Shown here in pieces: positions 14,492-26,800 of a stretch of 64,000 bases of DNA. The notes beneath the pieces were generated by a model that searched no databases, had not been told where the DNA came from, and saw only the letters and a program-made list of their open reading frames with translations. The DNA lies in NCBI GenBank assembly GCA_033026295.1, contig CM065174.1:23673498-23737497 (forward strand), in the 5' to 3' direction. How positions within the stretch are numbered: position 1 is the first letter of the stretch; each line of letters begins with the position of its first letter. Made by a program: the position numbers and the translations under genes. Source of the DNA: Channa striata. Lineage: Eukaryota > Chordata > Actinopteri > Anabantiformes > Channidae.

Positions 14492-14556
<65 letters not shown>
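14492..14556 (+). repeat. (ATT)21-22 microsatellite
   Basis: Uninterrupted ATT units over 65 bases in the presumed nxn intron 1. Likely polymorphic. Confidence 0.97.
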
Positions 14557-14924
14557 CACTTGGTATAAAACGAAGCGTTCGGAAAATAGAAAAATTGGGA
14601 ATAGGTGTAAAAATCATGTGACAGCAAGTTGGGGAGAACTGAAAGTTTGCGTAAGGCAAAACGACATGCAGATGCAAAATGAGATGAAGCTGAAAATGAG
14701 GAGAGACGTCATCACTCCAAGAAGGGGCAGCAAGTGTGCAGCTGTCAGAGGTGCTGCAATGTATGTTTCAGCACCGCTTGAAAGTCATGGTGTTGAAGAC
14801 CCTTGACCGAGTAAAGTGATAGTTGGGTCAGAGCTGCACTAAGTAACACACATGCATACGGACACACTAGCGAACACAGTGTGGGCTGAAGTATGGCTGA
14901 GAGCCGGGAGGAGAGGGCTCCCTT

Positions 14925-15100
14925 TGTAGCCATGAAGAGCAGCAACAGGGTTTTGAAGTGGATACAGGCAGTTACAGAGAGCCTCAGGAGTAGATTGTGC
15001 AGAGGCGGGGTGCAGCATAGAGGAATGTAAGTCAGAGCTGACTGCAGGGGCCCAGCCAAAAGGGAGTTACAGTAGTGTAGTCAGGAGATGTGGGAAGAAA
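14925..15100 (+). repeat. Degenerate fish interspersed repeat
   Basis: Segments ttttgaagtggatacaggca and gggagttacagtagtgtagt, then caggagatg, resemble a repeat seen often in fish introns. A shorter diverged relative may lie at about 10385-10425 (attacaatagttaatctgga). Confidence 0.5.
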
Positions 15101-16808
15101 GAGATGATTGAGCAAATAAAAATGCTCTTTCTCGTTTGTCTTCAACCTAAGGAAAATGCAGAAAATGAAACTGACTCTGACTTTGCAAACGGCCTGACCC
15201 GCGATGCTGCTGTGCACTAACATGTTGGTCTGAATCCATTTGCAGACGACGTTGCCCACGTTGCACCAGTGACTGCTTGATTTCTAAAGAAGCTTGTCTT
15301 GGTGTCTGCCAAGTAGCAAACCAAGAGTCTAGTCCAGTCTCCTCTCCTCCCTGTTTTGCTACAGTAAATCTTTACGGTCAAAGATCACACTGCCTGCAGG
15401 CACTTCCACTAAAGAAGTCCCAGAGAAAGACAAATGCGTTCGTTGAATATATCTTGAGGGTACTGTTCAGTCCATCACACAGACAACCTCCCATTTTATA
15501 ACAAATGGCTTCACACGCTTAACAACAAAGCTGTATAGGAGGACGTAAAGCCATTTATCACCTGACTGTTATCTCCACTGTGCAGGAGACCATTGTTTGG
15601 ATTGGAGCATTCCTTTTTTGTTGTGTATTTTTTGAAAATACTCATCTTTTCAAGATTTAAATGAAACCAACTGGGAACATGTTTTCCTCTGTGTCCTTTC
15701 TAAATGCATGGGCCACATTACACGTTGTTTCCTCATTTGTGTTGTAAACTGTGCCAATGAATTCCCCTTGATGTGAATTAAAAGATTACGTGGGCAACAT
15801 TTTTACCTGGTAAAAATGCCGTCGGGACTTCCTGAATAGGTTAAATTAAATTCAACAAATCTACTTGTTTGTTTTACTAGCTGAGTGAATAGGGAATACT
15901 TTCAATTCTTTCTCTGGATGACGTGGAGTAAAAAACCAAAATGAAAGATAAAGGAATGAGCTGTTATCAGCGTCACATCAGGGTGCCCCTCGTGTCCCGT
16001 GTCGTAAAAGGCTGGCTTTTTCTCTTGTAGTGGCGAGGGACGGGAGCGTCTGGCACATGCCCCAGGCCTGACCGGCCCAGTGAAAGCAGATCTGTAAGAA
16101 GATAGAGCTCGAACCATCCTAGGTGAACAAGGCATGCTGAGTGATGACATTTCTTCCACTCTAGTTCTCGCCACAGAGTGACACTCACCACCCCGCAGCC
16201 ACTGTAAAGAGCCACCAGTCACCGACAAGAGGCGGAATTTCACTGCAGAGCGAAGCTACAAAAGCTAAACTAAGCTACGACTGAAGCAGATGGGTGTGGA
16301 TTTTAAAGTTTTAGCCCCCAGAGATCAGGGGTCTCCACCTAAGAGAACCTTCTTCTAAAGCTTAGACTGCTGTTGTAAAGTGCGTCAGTGCCCGAAAGCA
16401 TAAAAGCTATAGCCACGCATGACATTTTACATGGAATGTTTTGGGATTTGTGTCGCTCCCCTCTTTTTATTTTATGTATTTGTTTATGTATTTTTGTTCA
16501 TTATAAATACATGTAGGAAAATCGTACAGTCAAGACTCTATTAAACAAGTGTATATGGATCTGAAAAGGAATGGCATTTTCATTGAGGCGGTAAGATTTT
16601 CAGCCCTGCTCAGGCCCCACACTGGGCTGATTTGCTCTTCTTTTAGATATGGATCTGCAACCATGCATGTTCCAATTAGCATGATGAGCACTGGGTATAG
16701 TGTGAGGCTAATGGCTGCATGTCTACGAGAGTAAGTGGATTGTTAGTATGGATTTCCAGGTCTCCTCAGAGCTGTAACCGTTGGTGGAGTTATTGGCTTA
16801 TTTAAACC

Positions 16809-16859
16809 AGTGTGTGGCTATATAGACGAGCCTTCTGCTCAGCTATATAGCCACACACT
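16809..16859. repeat. Perfect 17-bp inverted repeat (hairpin)
   Basis: Arms agtgtgtggctatatag (16809-16825) and ctatatagccacacact (16843-16859) are exact reverse complements around a 17-base loop. In presumed nxn intron 1. Confidence 0.95.
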
Positions 16860-17354
16860 TTGCCGATATTGATAATGAATAGAAGCCCCCTTAGAGAGAA
16901 AGCTACGAGTGGCAAGATGCAGTTTTGCAGCAAATATGATCTGCTAGTTTGCAGGATAATTAGCTTGTGATAAAGTGCTCTGTTGGCTGATGATTTCTGT
17001 ATTTTTGCATGAAGGCTGTCACAAAGAGAGAATCATATGGCTGTAACCAAAAATAATTTCCTTTACTAGTTCTTCTAGAATTTCTAGACTTCATCATTTT
17101 GTTATTTCATCCAAACATGAAACATCCAAAGCACAACTACAATAACTAACATACATCCACTGTTAGAGTACAAACATTTTACTTTAAGGGATTTCTGTGA
17201 ACAATACAGAAATTTATCTCTGGCTTTGTAGCACTGTTCACCTCAGTAAATGAGAGCTTATTATTATTAGTAGCAGTAGTAGTATTGGTAATATATATTT
17301 TGTAATTTTCTAGATTTACGTTGTATGTATGCTGTATATTATACTGCAACACAA

Positions 17355-17400
17355 AAACTTCCCTGCAGGGATTCATAAAGTATCTATTGATCTATTGTGC
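17355..17400 (+). repeat. Retroelement-like 3' tail
   Basis: ttccctgcagggattcataa, then agtatctattgatcta resembles the 3' end of fish LINE/SINE copies that end in TCTA repeats. No body of an element is recognisable upstream, though ATT/AGT simple sequence precedes it. Confidence 0.4.
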
Positions 17401-17499
17401 CAGATATTTTCTCATATTATTAATCCAACTTTTTATACAACAAATTTAGTTAGTGTAAAATACACGTTTTACACCCAAGCAAGTAGAAGTATTGTTTGG

Positions 17500-17885
17500 T
17501 AAATGCAAAAATGTGTCATGAATTTAGCTGGTGTTTAGCTCAAAGCAACAGTAGAATATTTTGGACAATACTTGACCGGTTTTGTTCTGGAGAGACAAGG
17601 AAGGACGGCACTGCTCTCGTCCAAGTGGTTAATATGACTTGGTCAACTTAGCAGCTTAGCTCGACATATGAACAGCTTACATTAACCTTTCCTTGTTAAA
17701 GTTTTTAGAAATTTTAGAGAATCATGCAAATCATGGCTGGGTTTTCTTCAGAATAACCAACCCCATTAAGCTAATATTTAATGCATACACATATACAGTA
17801 GCATCATGTTTCTCGTCCAACTCTTGGCCAGAAAGCAAAGAGTGTGTTTCCCTCAAATTGTTAAACTGTTCCTTTAAACTTCACA
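17500..17885 (+). repeat. Copy of a GCTTAGC/CCTTTAAAC-type fish repeat
   Basis: The end reads ttctcgtccaactcttggcc, agaaagcaaagagtgtgttt and ctgttcctttaaac, a well-known closing pattern of a frequent teleost repeat. The left limit is approximate. Confidence 0.55.
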
Positions 17886-20713
17886 GCATTGTACGGAAGA
17901 AACACTTGAATCCAATTATTCCAGATAAAATCTGTGATTTATTAATGTGTACCAAGACAACAAAACTATGTTTGACACTTCAACAAGGCTTAAGTCAGAC
18001 ATGGAGCAAGGGCAGATTTGACAGTATGATTTATGTGGGTGTTTGTAGTACAACACATCATGTCACATTTTGTATTTATTGTCTCGGCTGTAATAGCCTG
18101 AAGCTCTTCACAGTGAAACTGTGTTTTCACTGTGGCATGTGAGGCTCATGTTTGCTGTTCACAGCAAGGACAGAGAGGGGCAGAGTGCACCACACTGAAC
18201 ATCTACAATTTACAAGTTAACAAAAGTGAAAATTCAGCATAGACATGTTACTAGTGTAAGATTTTCCCTTTTTTCCACCCGACCCCTGAATGATGAATTC
18301 TTCTTTCAAAATCCATTATAAGTGTGTTTATTTGTGACAGGGCCTGGGATGTGTTGCATTTGTAGTTACAAGGTTATTTATCCGCCCTCAAATCATAATA
18401 GCTCTTTTTATTCCAAAGGCAGATCTCAAACCTTGCGGGATTTAGCATCTGAGTGTCTACTCTGATCTGCATCCAAATAACCAAAATAACAAATCTCTGT
18501 TGTTCTTGCGGAACAGCAATTGTCTCCTCCTTTAGGCTTCAGTCATCTGAATCTGATCGTAGAAAATGTAAGACACTGTTACACTGATGGATTTGGCGGT
18601 TTCTCTTTTATGCTCTGTGCCTGCAACAGTGTGTCTTGTGAACAAGCCACCTTATGATAACCCTGAGGGATCATCTTCAAAACTGCCACGAGCATTCATT
18701 TGCGTTCAGAGGTCAGAGGTCAAGGTCCCATGGAGATGAAGTTGATGTTCAGCCTGTTTGGGGTCGCAAGTGCCTTTCTGTTGCTGAGTTGGAGGTTCCT
18801 TTTTAGCTTTCTGTCAGCATTCTGAACAGCATGGCCACAATAGGATGGTGCTCCCACCATAGCCGGTTAGAAGAGGACAGACATAGATGAAAAACTGTGA
18901 CTTGACTAGTTGGCGGTGGCATAAAGCTGTAAGGTGATCGTTCTACCTGGCGGTGGAATGGCTCCTTGATGTTTTCTCTTTGGTACTTTTATAAGTACAA
19001 ACTGTAATTTCTCAACATTTATTTTTGTCCAAGACCAAAATTTTTAACAGCTATCTGTTTTTGCTGTCAAGGCAGCTCAGCCATTACATGGCCCTGGACC
19101 CGGACATGGGATATTTTTCTTGACATTTTCACTTACTTTTGTTTTTCTTAGTTTAAATCCGCCTCTCAATCCCACATCATCAGTCTGTATAACAGCAGGC
19201 AGGAGAGTGAAGCGGCTGCAGTTTTACACTGATGCATTGTCAGGCACGTTTCGCTTTTAGACACATTCACAGTTAATACCCCTAACCCCACCAATTTGTG
19301 AGCAGAGATTGAGTTTCCAGAGTGGAGCGTGCGGTAAGACTGTGGCAGACACTGAAGTTTGCTTTTGAGGGACTTCCAGACCAATATAGACAGCAGGCTC
19401 CGGGCCGTCTTGTCCAGGGGGCAGACAGGCTGACCTCTGCAGTCAGAAAGGCCTCACTGTTGACCTCTGCAGTTACACATGTTGTCATACACTGCAGACG
19501 AGTAGATACACAATATGAATAAAACATACTCTTTGCAACCTTTCCTCTCTCTGCAGTGAAGTCACCTTTTTCACCACAAGAGCAACAAAACATAGAGCTC
19601 AGTGGTAACTGAGCCCTGAGAATAGCACTGCTTACTTCCTTCTGGCCTTTTCAGAATAACCCAAGAAGCGTTACTCAAATCTTTAATACAGCATAAAAAA
19701 ATTAGATGAGTTAAACATGTTTTAAAAACAATTCCACAGGAAATGCATTCGTTAGTTTGAGTTTCTTTCGTCTATATACAGGACGTAGATACAAATCTTT
19801 AGGTCATATTTACGCAGTAGAGTCCAGACTTTCAACCAGCTTCTGTTTACTCAAACAGACTGACATTAGAGTTCCTGTCTTCCTTCCTCTTGTCTAAATG
19901 ATCTGAGCTTGTTTCAGGATTTTATACAAGGAATCTCCTCCTTTTTTCTAGTTGCTGAAGCAGCAATCCTGCAAAGGTGCAGATGGATAATTTCTCCTCA
20001 CGGTGCATGACTCTTCCCTCTGATACGGAAAGTGACTCTCACATGCAGCGTGCGGAATACTTGATCTGCTTTTTGATGTTAAGGACACTAATCGTTGAAC
20101 TCCATCAATAGCATTGGTTCGTTCTCAGATTTCTGGCTGTGAAGCATTTTTTCCTGACTTTACAAGGTTTTATTAATGTCAGCTTCTCATAAACGAGGTA
20201 TGGTATTAAAATTTAAAGCCAACGGGTGTTCATAAATGCCTGCCAGAGTAGGGACTGTATATCCAACCTGCCAATAATTCACAGTACTCAGCAGCTGGAG
20301 GAGTCACAGATTTCTTCGTTACTGCAGAGGAAACCTTCATTTCGTGATGGAGCAGGGACAGCAGTTTGCCCTGCTTCAGCCCCTTTAACAGTAGATCGCC
20401 CTTGCAGCAGGGTGATCTAACTCTGCTAATTCACCTCAGGACTGGCTGCCTACACTCTCGTATTTTTTTTATTCTCACTCCGAGTCTCCAGAGTCTCTTT
20501 TAAACAAGACAGAGGGTTGACATTTTTTTGTACCAGTAGTACATAAGGTGCATTTCTTCTTTATTTCTTCTGCACTGAAGACATTCTTTTAGATTGTGTT
20601 AAACCATCTTTCCGGCTTTGAAATTGAACTCAATATTGAATAAGCTACTTGAAGTTGGTTTTTTTTTTTCTAATTTCCAAGCCCACTCTTTTCTTTTATC
20701 CCTTTTTCTTCAG

Positions 20714-20831
20714 ATGAAGCTGTGGAACAAGTACAAGGTTACCAGTATCCCATCTCTGGTGTTTGTGGATGCAGCTACTGGGAAGGTTGTGTGTCGAAAC
20801 GGTCTACTGGTTGTCAGAGATGACCCTAAAG
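20714..20831 (+). CDS. nxn: nxn exon 2
   Basis: Encodes MKLWNKYKVTSIPSLVFVDA and the following TGKVVCRNG segment, the end of the first thioredoxin-like module with its cis-proline loop (SIPS). The acceptor follows a T-rich tract ending cttcag; the donor is G|gtaaga. The exon starts in phase 0 and ends in phase 1. The first ATG in the exon is an internal methionine, not a start: the human protein has leucine at this place. Confidence 0.93.
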
Positions 20832-23800
20832 GTAAGATCAAGAACCTGCACGCACACATACATATTTGTGAATATTACTCAAGACATTGGCTGATTTTAG
20901 TTTTATATCCTGACATCACACACAGACCTGAATACTCTTTGCTGAATGGTCAATTGTAACTCCAACCACTCAACCCTAAAAATATTACTTTGAAATTAGG
21001 CAATGAGTGTCAAAAGGATGGGGAACATACTGCAAACCAACTTCTCCTATACTTGGTCTGCAATACTTAGAGAACTATGCTAATAGTCATGAATTTGGAG
21101 TTTTACAACTTTGTGGTTAACAAGCATGCTAAAGTTTTTCCTTGAAAAATTGCTGCTGCACCAATGCACCCAGCTCACTCACGCTGTACACCTGTGTGCT
21201 GTAAAACTGGAAATAGGCCGTAGAAATGTCCCTGAGGCAGGAAGGCACGAATTAACGGAATAATCCTAAGTCAAGTCTCGATCCATATGTCAAAATAATC
21301 TGTACCAGAGAATGGACATTAATGTGTATGTATGTCCACTACTGTTTAGACGCGCTGTATAAACAGCAGATGGTTCCATTGTCCATCAAGGCATTACAGA
21401 AGCAGAAGGCACAATGAGATGAGCCTAAGTGAGAAGTACCAGTCACACTCAAAGTTATAAAAAATGCAACAATGTTACACACATTCATGGAGGAAAGTTA
21501 CAGTCTCAGTCATCAGACCCAACAGGTCCTGTATTGTCACCTCCTCTATGAGAGTCTACTCTGAGTGACATACAGCGACATCAATCATCCACACACATAA
21601 AACCTCGGGCTGGGATCAGCATGGCTGCTCACGGGAGCGAACTGCGATGTGCTTTGCTTCCTGTTACTGCAATTATGGTCAGTATTAAATTTCTGCCATT
21701 AACAAATGGAAAATGTAAATTGAATGTAAACCAACCAACAACTCATTTGTTTAGCACATATACCTGCTCAGATTTTCATGTGTCAAAATTCCCAGTGCGC
21801 TGCCTTCATCTTCGACATTTGGCCAAAACATTTTGCTATAACTTTCTGCCCCTCGTTTGTGTTGATTCTGCTGTAATTATGGTGCTGCATGAATATTATA
21901 GCGTGTCCACGTCTCACTCCCTCATGTAAAAACCCTATAATTTCTGCACTTTGATGTGGTATTAACAAGAGAAGCCTTGCATTCCTTTCCTGTGCAGAGG
22001 ACGTCCTCTGTGGCTGAGAAGATCTTAATATTTCAAAATGCTGCCTCTTCATACCCAGCTAAAAACGGCACCATTAGTCATATGAGGAGGGGGAGAATAG
22101 TGTCACCATGGCAGAAGAGCAGTAAAGCAAAATGGATTTCACACGAGAAATGTGACAAATTACTATGTGTGGTTAGTAAAAACCAGTCCAAGCAATGATT
22201 TGTTAAGTCTTCTTCCAAACTAGATGTAGCTAGAGATCTATCTTTGGGCCCAGATGCTTGATTAGCCCGGATTTTGCAATGCTGTACTCTACTGTATACA
22301 TTTCTCTCATTTTTGCTGTGTTAGGCAAACTGAGAGCAGTTCTTGTTGTGATAAATCAATTCAGCTCCAGCAGCTGTGGTTAGGAGAGGAAAAGGGCAGT
22401 AAAAGTTTGCAGTGCATCGTCGCTGGGAGGGACGGGTGAACATATCTGGACCCCGTGCCTTTCACTCTCGATAAAAGGCCTGACTGGAGTGGCAGCAGAC
22501 CAGCCTGCAGTGTAAAGATGAAGTGCACTTTTACAATCAGGGCAACAATAAAAGGCTGCACCAGCGCAGTGCAGACGTGTCATTCCTGCCTAATGAAGCC
22601 CTAGACAACCGCACTCACATAAAGAGACCATTATAAACCGACCATACAAGGCTTTATTTATGATTACCTCCTTTTTTAATTCGGTTGCACCTAATGCATC
22701 TCTAGAGCTTCGACGGTAACAATGAACACACCGTGAAAAGGAAATGAAAAGTGTGAAATAGAGCGGGAGGAAAGTATTTTTGTCCGCCTTTGTGTTCTTG
22801 AGAGACATGGTTTTCAGTCAACCTTGGAACCATATTTAGCACCTGGTGTGTTTCCCAAAAACAGATGTCAGATGAAAACTAATGTACACATGACAAGTAA
22901 ACATGCGTGTTTGAGATGGAAACGGTGTTTAGAACATTTAGTTCTTTATTTGTCAGCCAACACAAAATGAACTACCAGCTATTATGATCATTTGTTCGTG
23001 TTCAAGAAATTCCACATCAAATCCTGTTCCTGTCTCTTCTCTAACTGAAACTGACCATTTTTTGAACTGATAGTGGGACAAATAGGATGTTGCGTAGGAT
23101 TTTGGGAAACCACAATAGCCTTGTGGCTTGTTGTGATTGTGATCATCTGGCATGCGTCTTAAGATTTAGTGATGAAGATACGCTTCAATCTGTCATTGCC
23201 ATGTCTTTGTCCAGGTTCTAGTCCGGCTGGGGGCTTTTCTCCCTTTTCTTATGTTCACTGCCTCCTCTCTTTTAACTGGTTCCCAGAGGATAATACCTTA
23301 GGACCCTAGTGCCATCATGAGCATGACATTTTGTAAAATGAAATGTCTCAAAAAACAATTAAGTGGATTTTCATAGCATTTGTTAATGATATTCTTGTTC
23401 CCCTCGATTATAGTTTCAGCTTTTTGCCTCATCTATTACATGCATTTGAGTCGAATCGCTAACTCTATGAATAACCTAGAACAACAACAGTATATGACAA
23501 TTCATTCTAAATCTTAAATCAAAAGAATTTTTTTTTCTGTAAATAAAAATTACATACATTATTTTCTTTGTTCAGACTGGATTTTCTTTGTTCAGACTGC
23601 ATTTATTTATTTTTTATTTTTTTCTGGAGAGCTGGAAGAATCTGAGAACTCAGGAAATGCCTTCAGAATTTGGATGCTGTAAAGCCACTAAGGATTTAGA
23701 AACTATATTTCTTTCCAGGATATTTAGAGAGTTGGCACTAGGACTTTTTTTGGGGGGGGTGAAACAAATATCGATACACTTGAGTATTACAATATTATAT

Positions 23801-26800
23801 TTTTTGTTGGTATCAATTATCATTATACATGTTTTATACGTTTTTAATAAAGTTTTGCATTGTCCTTGCAAATAAACCCTTGTATACACACATAATGTAG
23901 GTATCTTGACATGTCGTCTATACTGTGACATTTTTACCAAAATTAGGTGTTGTGTTTTTTTTTTTTTATCATCTCAAATTGCTACAGGGGATAGTTGAAT
24001 TTATGACCTAGTTGATGCTCTAGAGCTATTATCAGTTCACACTTTTGAATTTGAGCAAATAACGAATCAGCCTCGGCTAAATACCTAAATGTTAGCACGC
24101 TATACCTGCTGAAAATGATACCGTTAGTCCATTACCGTTTTGCTTGGTCGCTTGGCATTGCTATAGACTTTTTTTCTTCTTTTTTCTTGATATTTTTCCT
24201 TTGCTATTGTTTTCTTATCTTTGCCCCCTCCACCTTCCTCCCCTCTCCCAGGCTTGGAGTTCCCCTGGGGGCCAAAGCCGTTTGCAGAGGTGGTGGCAGG
24301 GCCTCTGCTCCGGAACAACAGGCAAACAGCAGACAGCAGCTCTCTGGAGGGACACTTCGTGGGAGTGTACTTCTCTGCACACTGGGTGAGTGCAAAGAGA
24401 AAGGACAAAGAGGAGTCTGTGTGTCTTTGCTATGAGACCTTCTATCGCTGTCAAAACACTGACATCAGGCAGAAGAAGGGACAGGAGAGCTGAGCAGGAA
24501 GAGCCAGAGCAGTCAGTCAAAACAGATAAGAGAGGAACAGGTGGGTGGAGGCAACTTGATTGTGTTTGACTGTTTACTTTAACAGAGGTTAACATTCCTT
24601 CGCCACCACCTCTGGAAAATTTTGAAAGTTGGCAAGCTGGCATAGGTCAACACACCCCGCTGATGTCGTCACTACTGTCTCTTTCTCTGCTGGACGTGCG
24701 GAGTGACCACAGATGGTCATGACTCTGATGCACAAAAGGCATTATATCATCTGTGAACTCTTAATGAGGTACAAAACAGGCCAGTCAGCACAGCAGCTGC
24801 CAGAGCCACAGCCTCAGAGACCGGCTCTCCAGAATGGTGACGCCTGAAGGCTGGCTCAAACCACAGACCCATGCAAAATTGAAAAGGACCCGTCACAAAA
24901 ACCATTGCAGGAGTTTGTTTGCAGTAACTTTGCGTCACGTTCCCCCAGGTCACTCATGTAAATGGATCCACTATTAAGCAGTCGTTTTATTAACCTGAAA
25001 TGCCAGCAGCTGGCATTGGTATCCATTTACACAGAAGTGTATTAGAATTCCTAATGTTCTATGGACCTGAAACGGCCTGTGCCAAGAAAACATGACCTGC
25101 ATATGGCCGTGCCTTTGCGTTTTTGCTTGTAATGTGATGAATTGTTTCTTCTATGATAAAAGCAGCAAGCATGATTCCAGATCTTAATAATTTGTGGGTT
25201 TTAAAACAAGAAATTATAGGCATTATCCTATTGTTCTGAAACATTCTGTTATTGTCTCAATTCTGCAGCAATAGCCTTTCCTATTTATATTCAAACTTCA
25301 GTTTACAGATCATTATAGTATAAGTATGGCATTTATTTTATTTACATCTCGAGTATGCGCTCATGAATATTGCAAATGTTATATTCAACTGAAACATTTC
25401 AACTAAAACAGCCTGCTGGAGGACAGAGGGGAATCTGGGGGTTCATAAAGATGGATTTTCAGAAATCTAAATGACTTTGGGTGAAAAATCAAAATCCCAC
25501 ACATATATTTAGACTAGATTATGTGGTTTGAGATTGCCAGTTTAAAAACCACTTTATCTGCCCTGACAAAAATATTAGACTTGATGTTATGTCATTATAA
25601 CACTGCGTCTTTTTTCTCTGTCCCCCAAGTGGCCAAGAACAGCCACTGCGAGTGCTACTAACCCTACTAACAGATGTATTGCTTTTCAATATTGTGACGC
25701 TTCATGACATTATTAATAAATATTACCCTTGACCAAATACTTGCAAAGATAATTTTATAGGCAACTCTTTGTGCCTCTCCAAGTCTGGATATTTTATTAT
25801 TCATTTCACAGTATATGGGCAGTATCGAACCAGATACCTTATACATTTACATTTAGCAGACACTTTTATCCACAGCGAATTACAGAGTAATTCGGTGCAT
25901 ACACATAAACACGACAACGATGGCTGCCATGCAAGGTGCTCATCTGGCCCACCGTGAGCAACTTGGGGTTCAGTGTGTTGCCCAAGGACACTTCGACATC
26001 GGGGATCGAACCACTGACCCTGTGGTCCGTGCCCTACCACCTGAGCTACCAGAACTAATCGAACCAGATACCTGATACCAGTATCAGGAATCTGGCTCGA
26101 TTACTGCCCTTATGTACTCATACTCCTACTCAGAAAACTTCTCAGACACCGTAGGTGGAACATCCTCTGGATTGTAGGTGTTTTAGGATATGTGACAATG
26201 ACGGAATTAAAGCTGACATCAGGCTTTGCTCTGCTGAAGTTGTGAGACCCAGTTGTTCACTGTCATTCTCATGTTTCATAAGAAAAATGTTTAATATTTT
26301 CGACTGATATTGTTTGTTGTATAGACTCTACAACTCTACATCTTTAGACTGTACAGGCTGGGCTGTCCATGACTCCCCATTTAGGATCTCACTCCAAATA
26401 TGCATGTTGTTTTTGTTTTTGTTTTTATTCTTTTCAGCAAAAGGTGTTTTAAAATCTGTTTTGAATGTGTCTCTCGAATCTGTTTACACAATCACTCTTA
26501 AGGTCTCACTGTGGGGAACCAACATTGGTTCCCACCATGCAAGTCTTTGAATTTTAAAGTGACAACATAATTTGAGGTTAGGATTAGGTTAAGCTTAGGA
26601 TTTTACAAGTGGTGGCTATGGTTAAGGTCTCCAAGTTCAGTAAAAAATATGTTCAATAAAAATAAGTCTAAAGTTACTGGGAATCTCAGTAGTTAGGCTG
26701 AGAAGACACTCAACGTATGTGTATCATTGTAGAATTGCATGAATTACTTAAGTGGTGGAAAATACTTGTCATAAAGAATTTACTACTTGGAGACATCCTT

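Larger units (their letters stand above)
1..20713 (+). other. nxn: Non-coding stretch, inferred nxn intron 1 (5' end outside window)
   Basis: No open reading frame here resembles a known protein, and none carries the expected nxn exon 1 product (the N-terminal thioredoxin-like half-module ending just before the KLWNKY segment). Exon 2 begins at 20714 after a clean acceptor, so this stretch is read as first intron, which is also very long in mammals. It holds microsatellites, three hairpin-forming inverted repeats and several degenerate fish interspersed repeats listed separately. Enhancers may lie here but cannot be recognised from one sequence. That it is intron rather than intergenic is inference: a short unrelated gene or an alternative first exon would escape this reading. 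Confidence 0.7.

Noticed and set aside
14297..14677. Minus-strand frame with a long asparagine run
   Set aside because: The asparagines come from the (ATT)n microsatellite.
17693..18142. 149-codon open frame on the plus strand
   Set aside because: It overlaps the end of a dispersed fish repeat (17500-17885) and shows no known protein pattern.
24215..24643. 142-codon open frame on the minus strand
   Set aside because: It is the antisense shadow of nxn exon 3 and its flanks.
26003..26048. tRNA gene on the minus strand
   Set aside because: A and B boxes are present but belong to the SINE head; the cloverleaf is not completed and the body runs on into the SINE.
25824..26073. Paired 16-base repeats as a recombinase attachment site
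   Set aside because: Their position exactly flanking a SINE makes them a target-site duplication.
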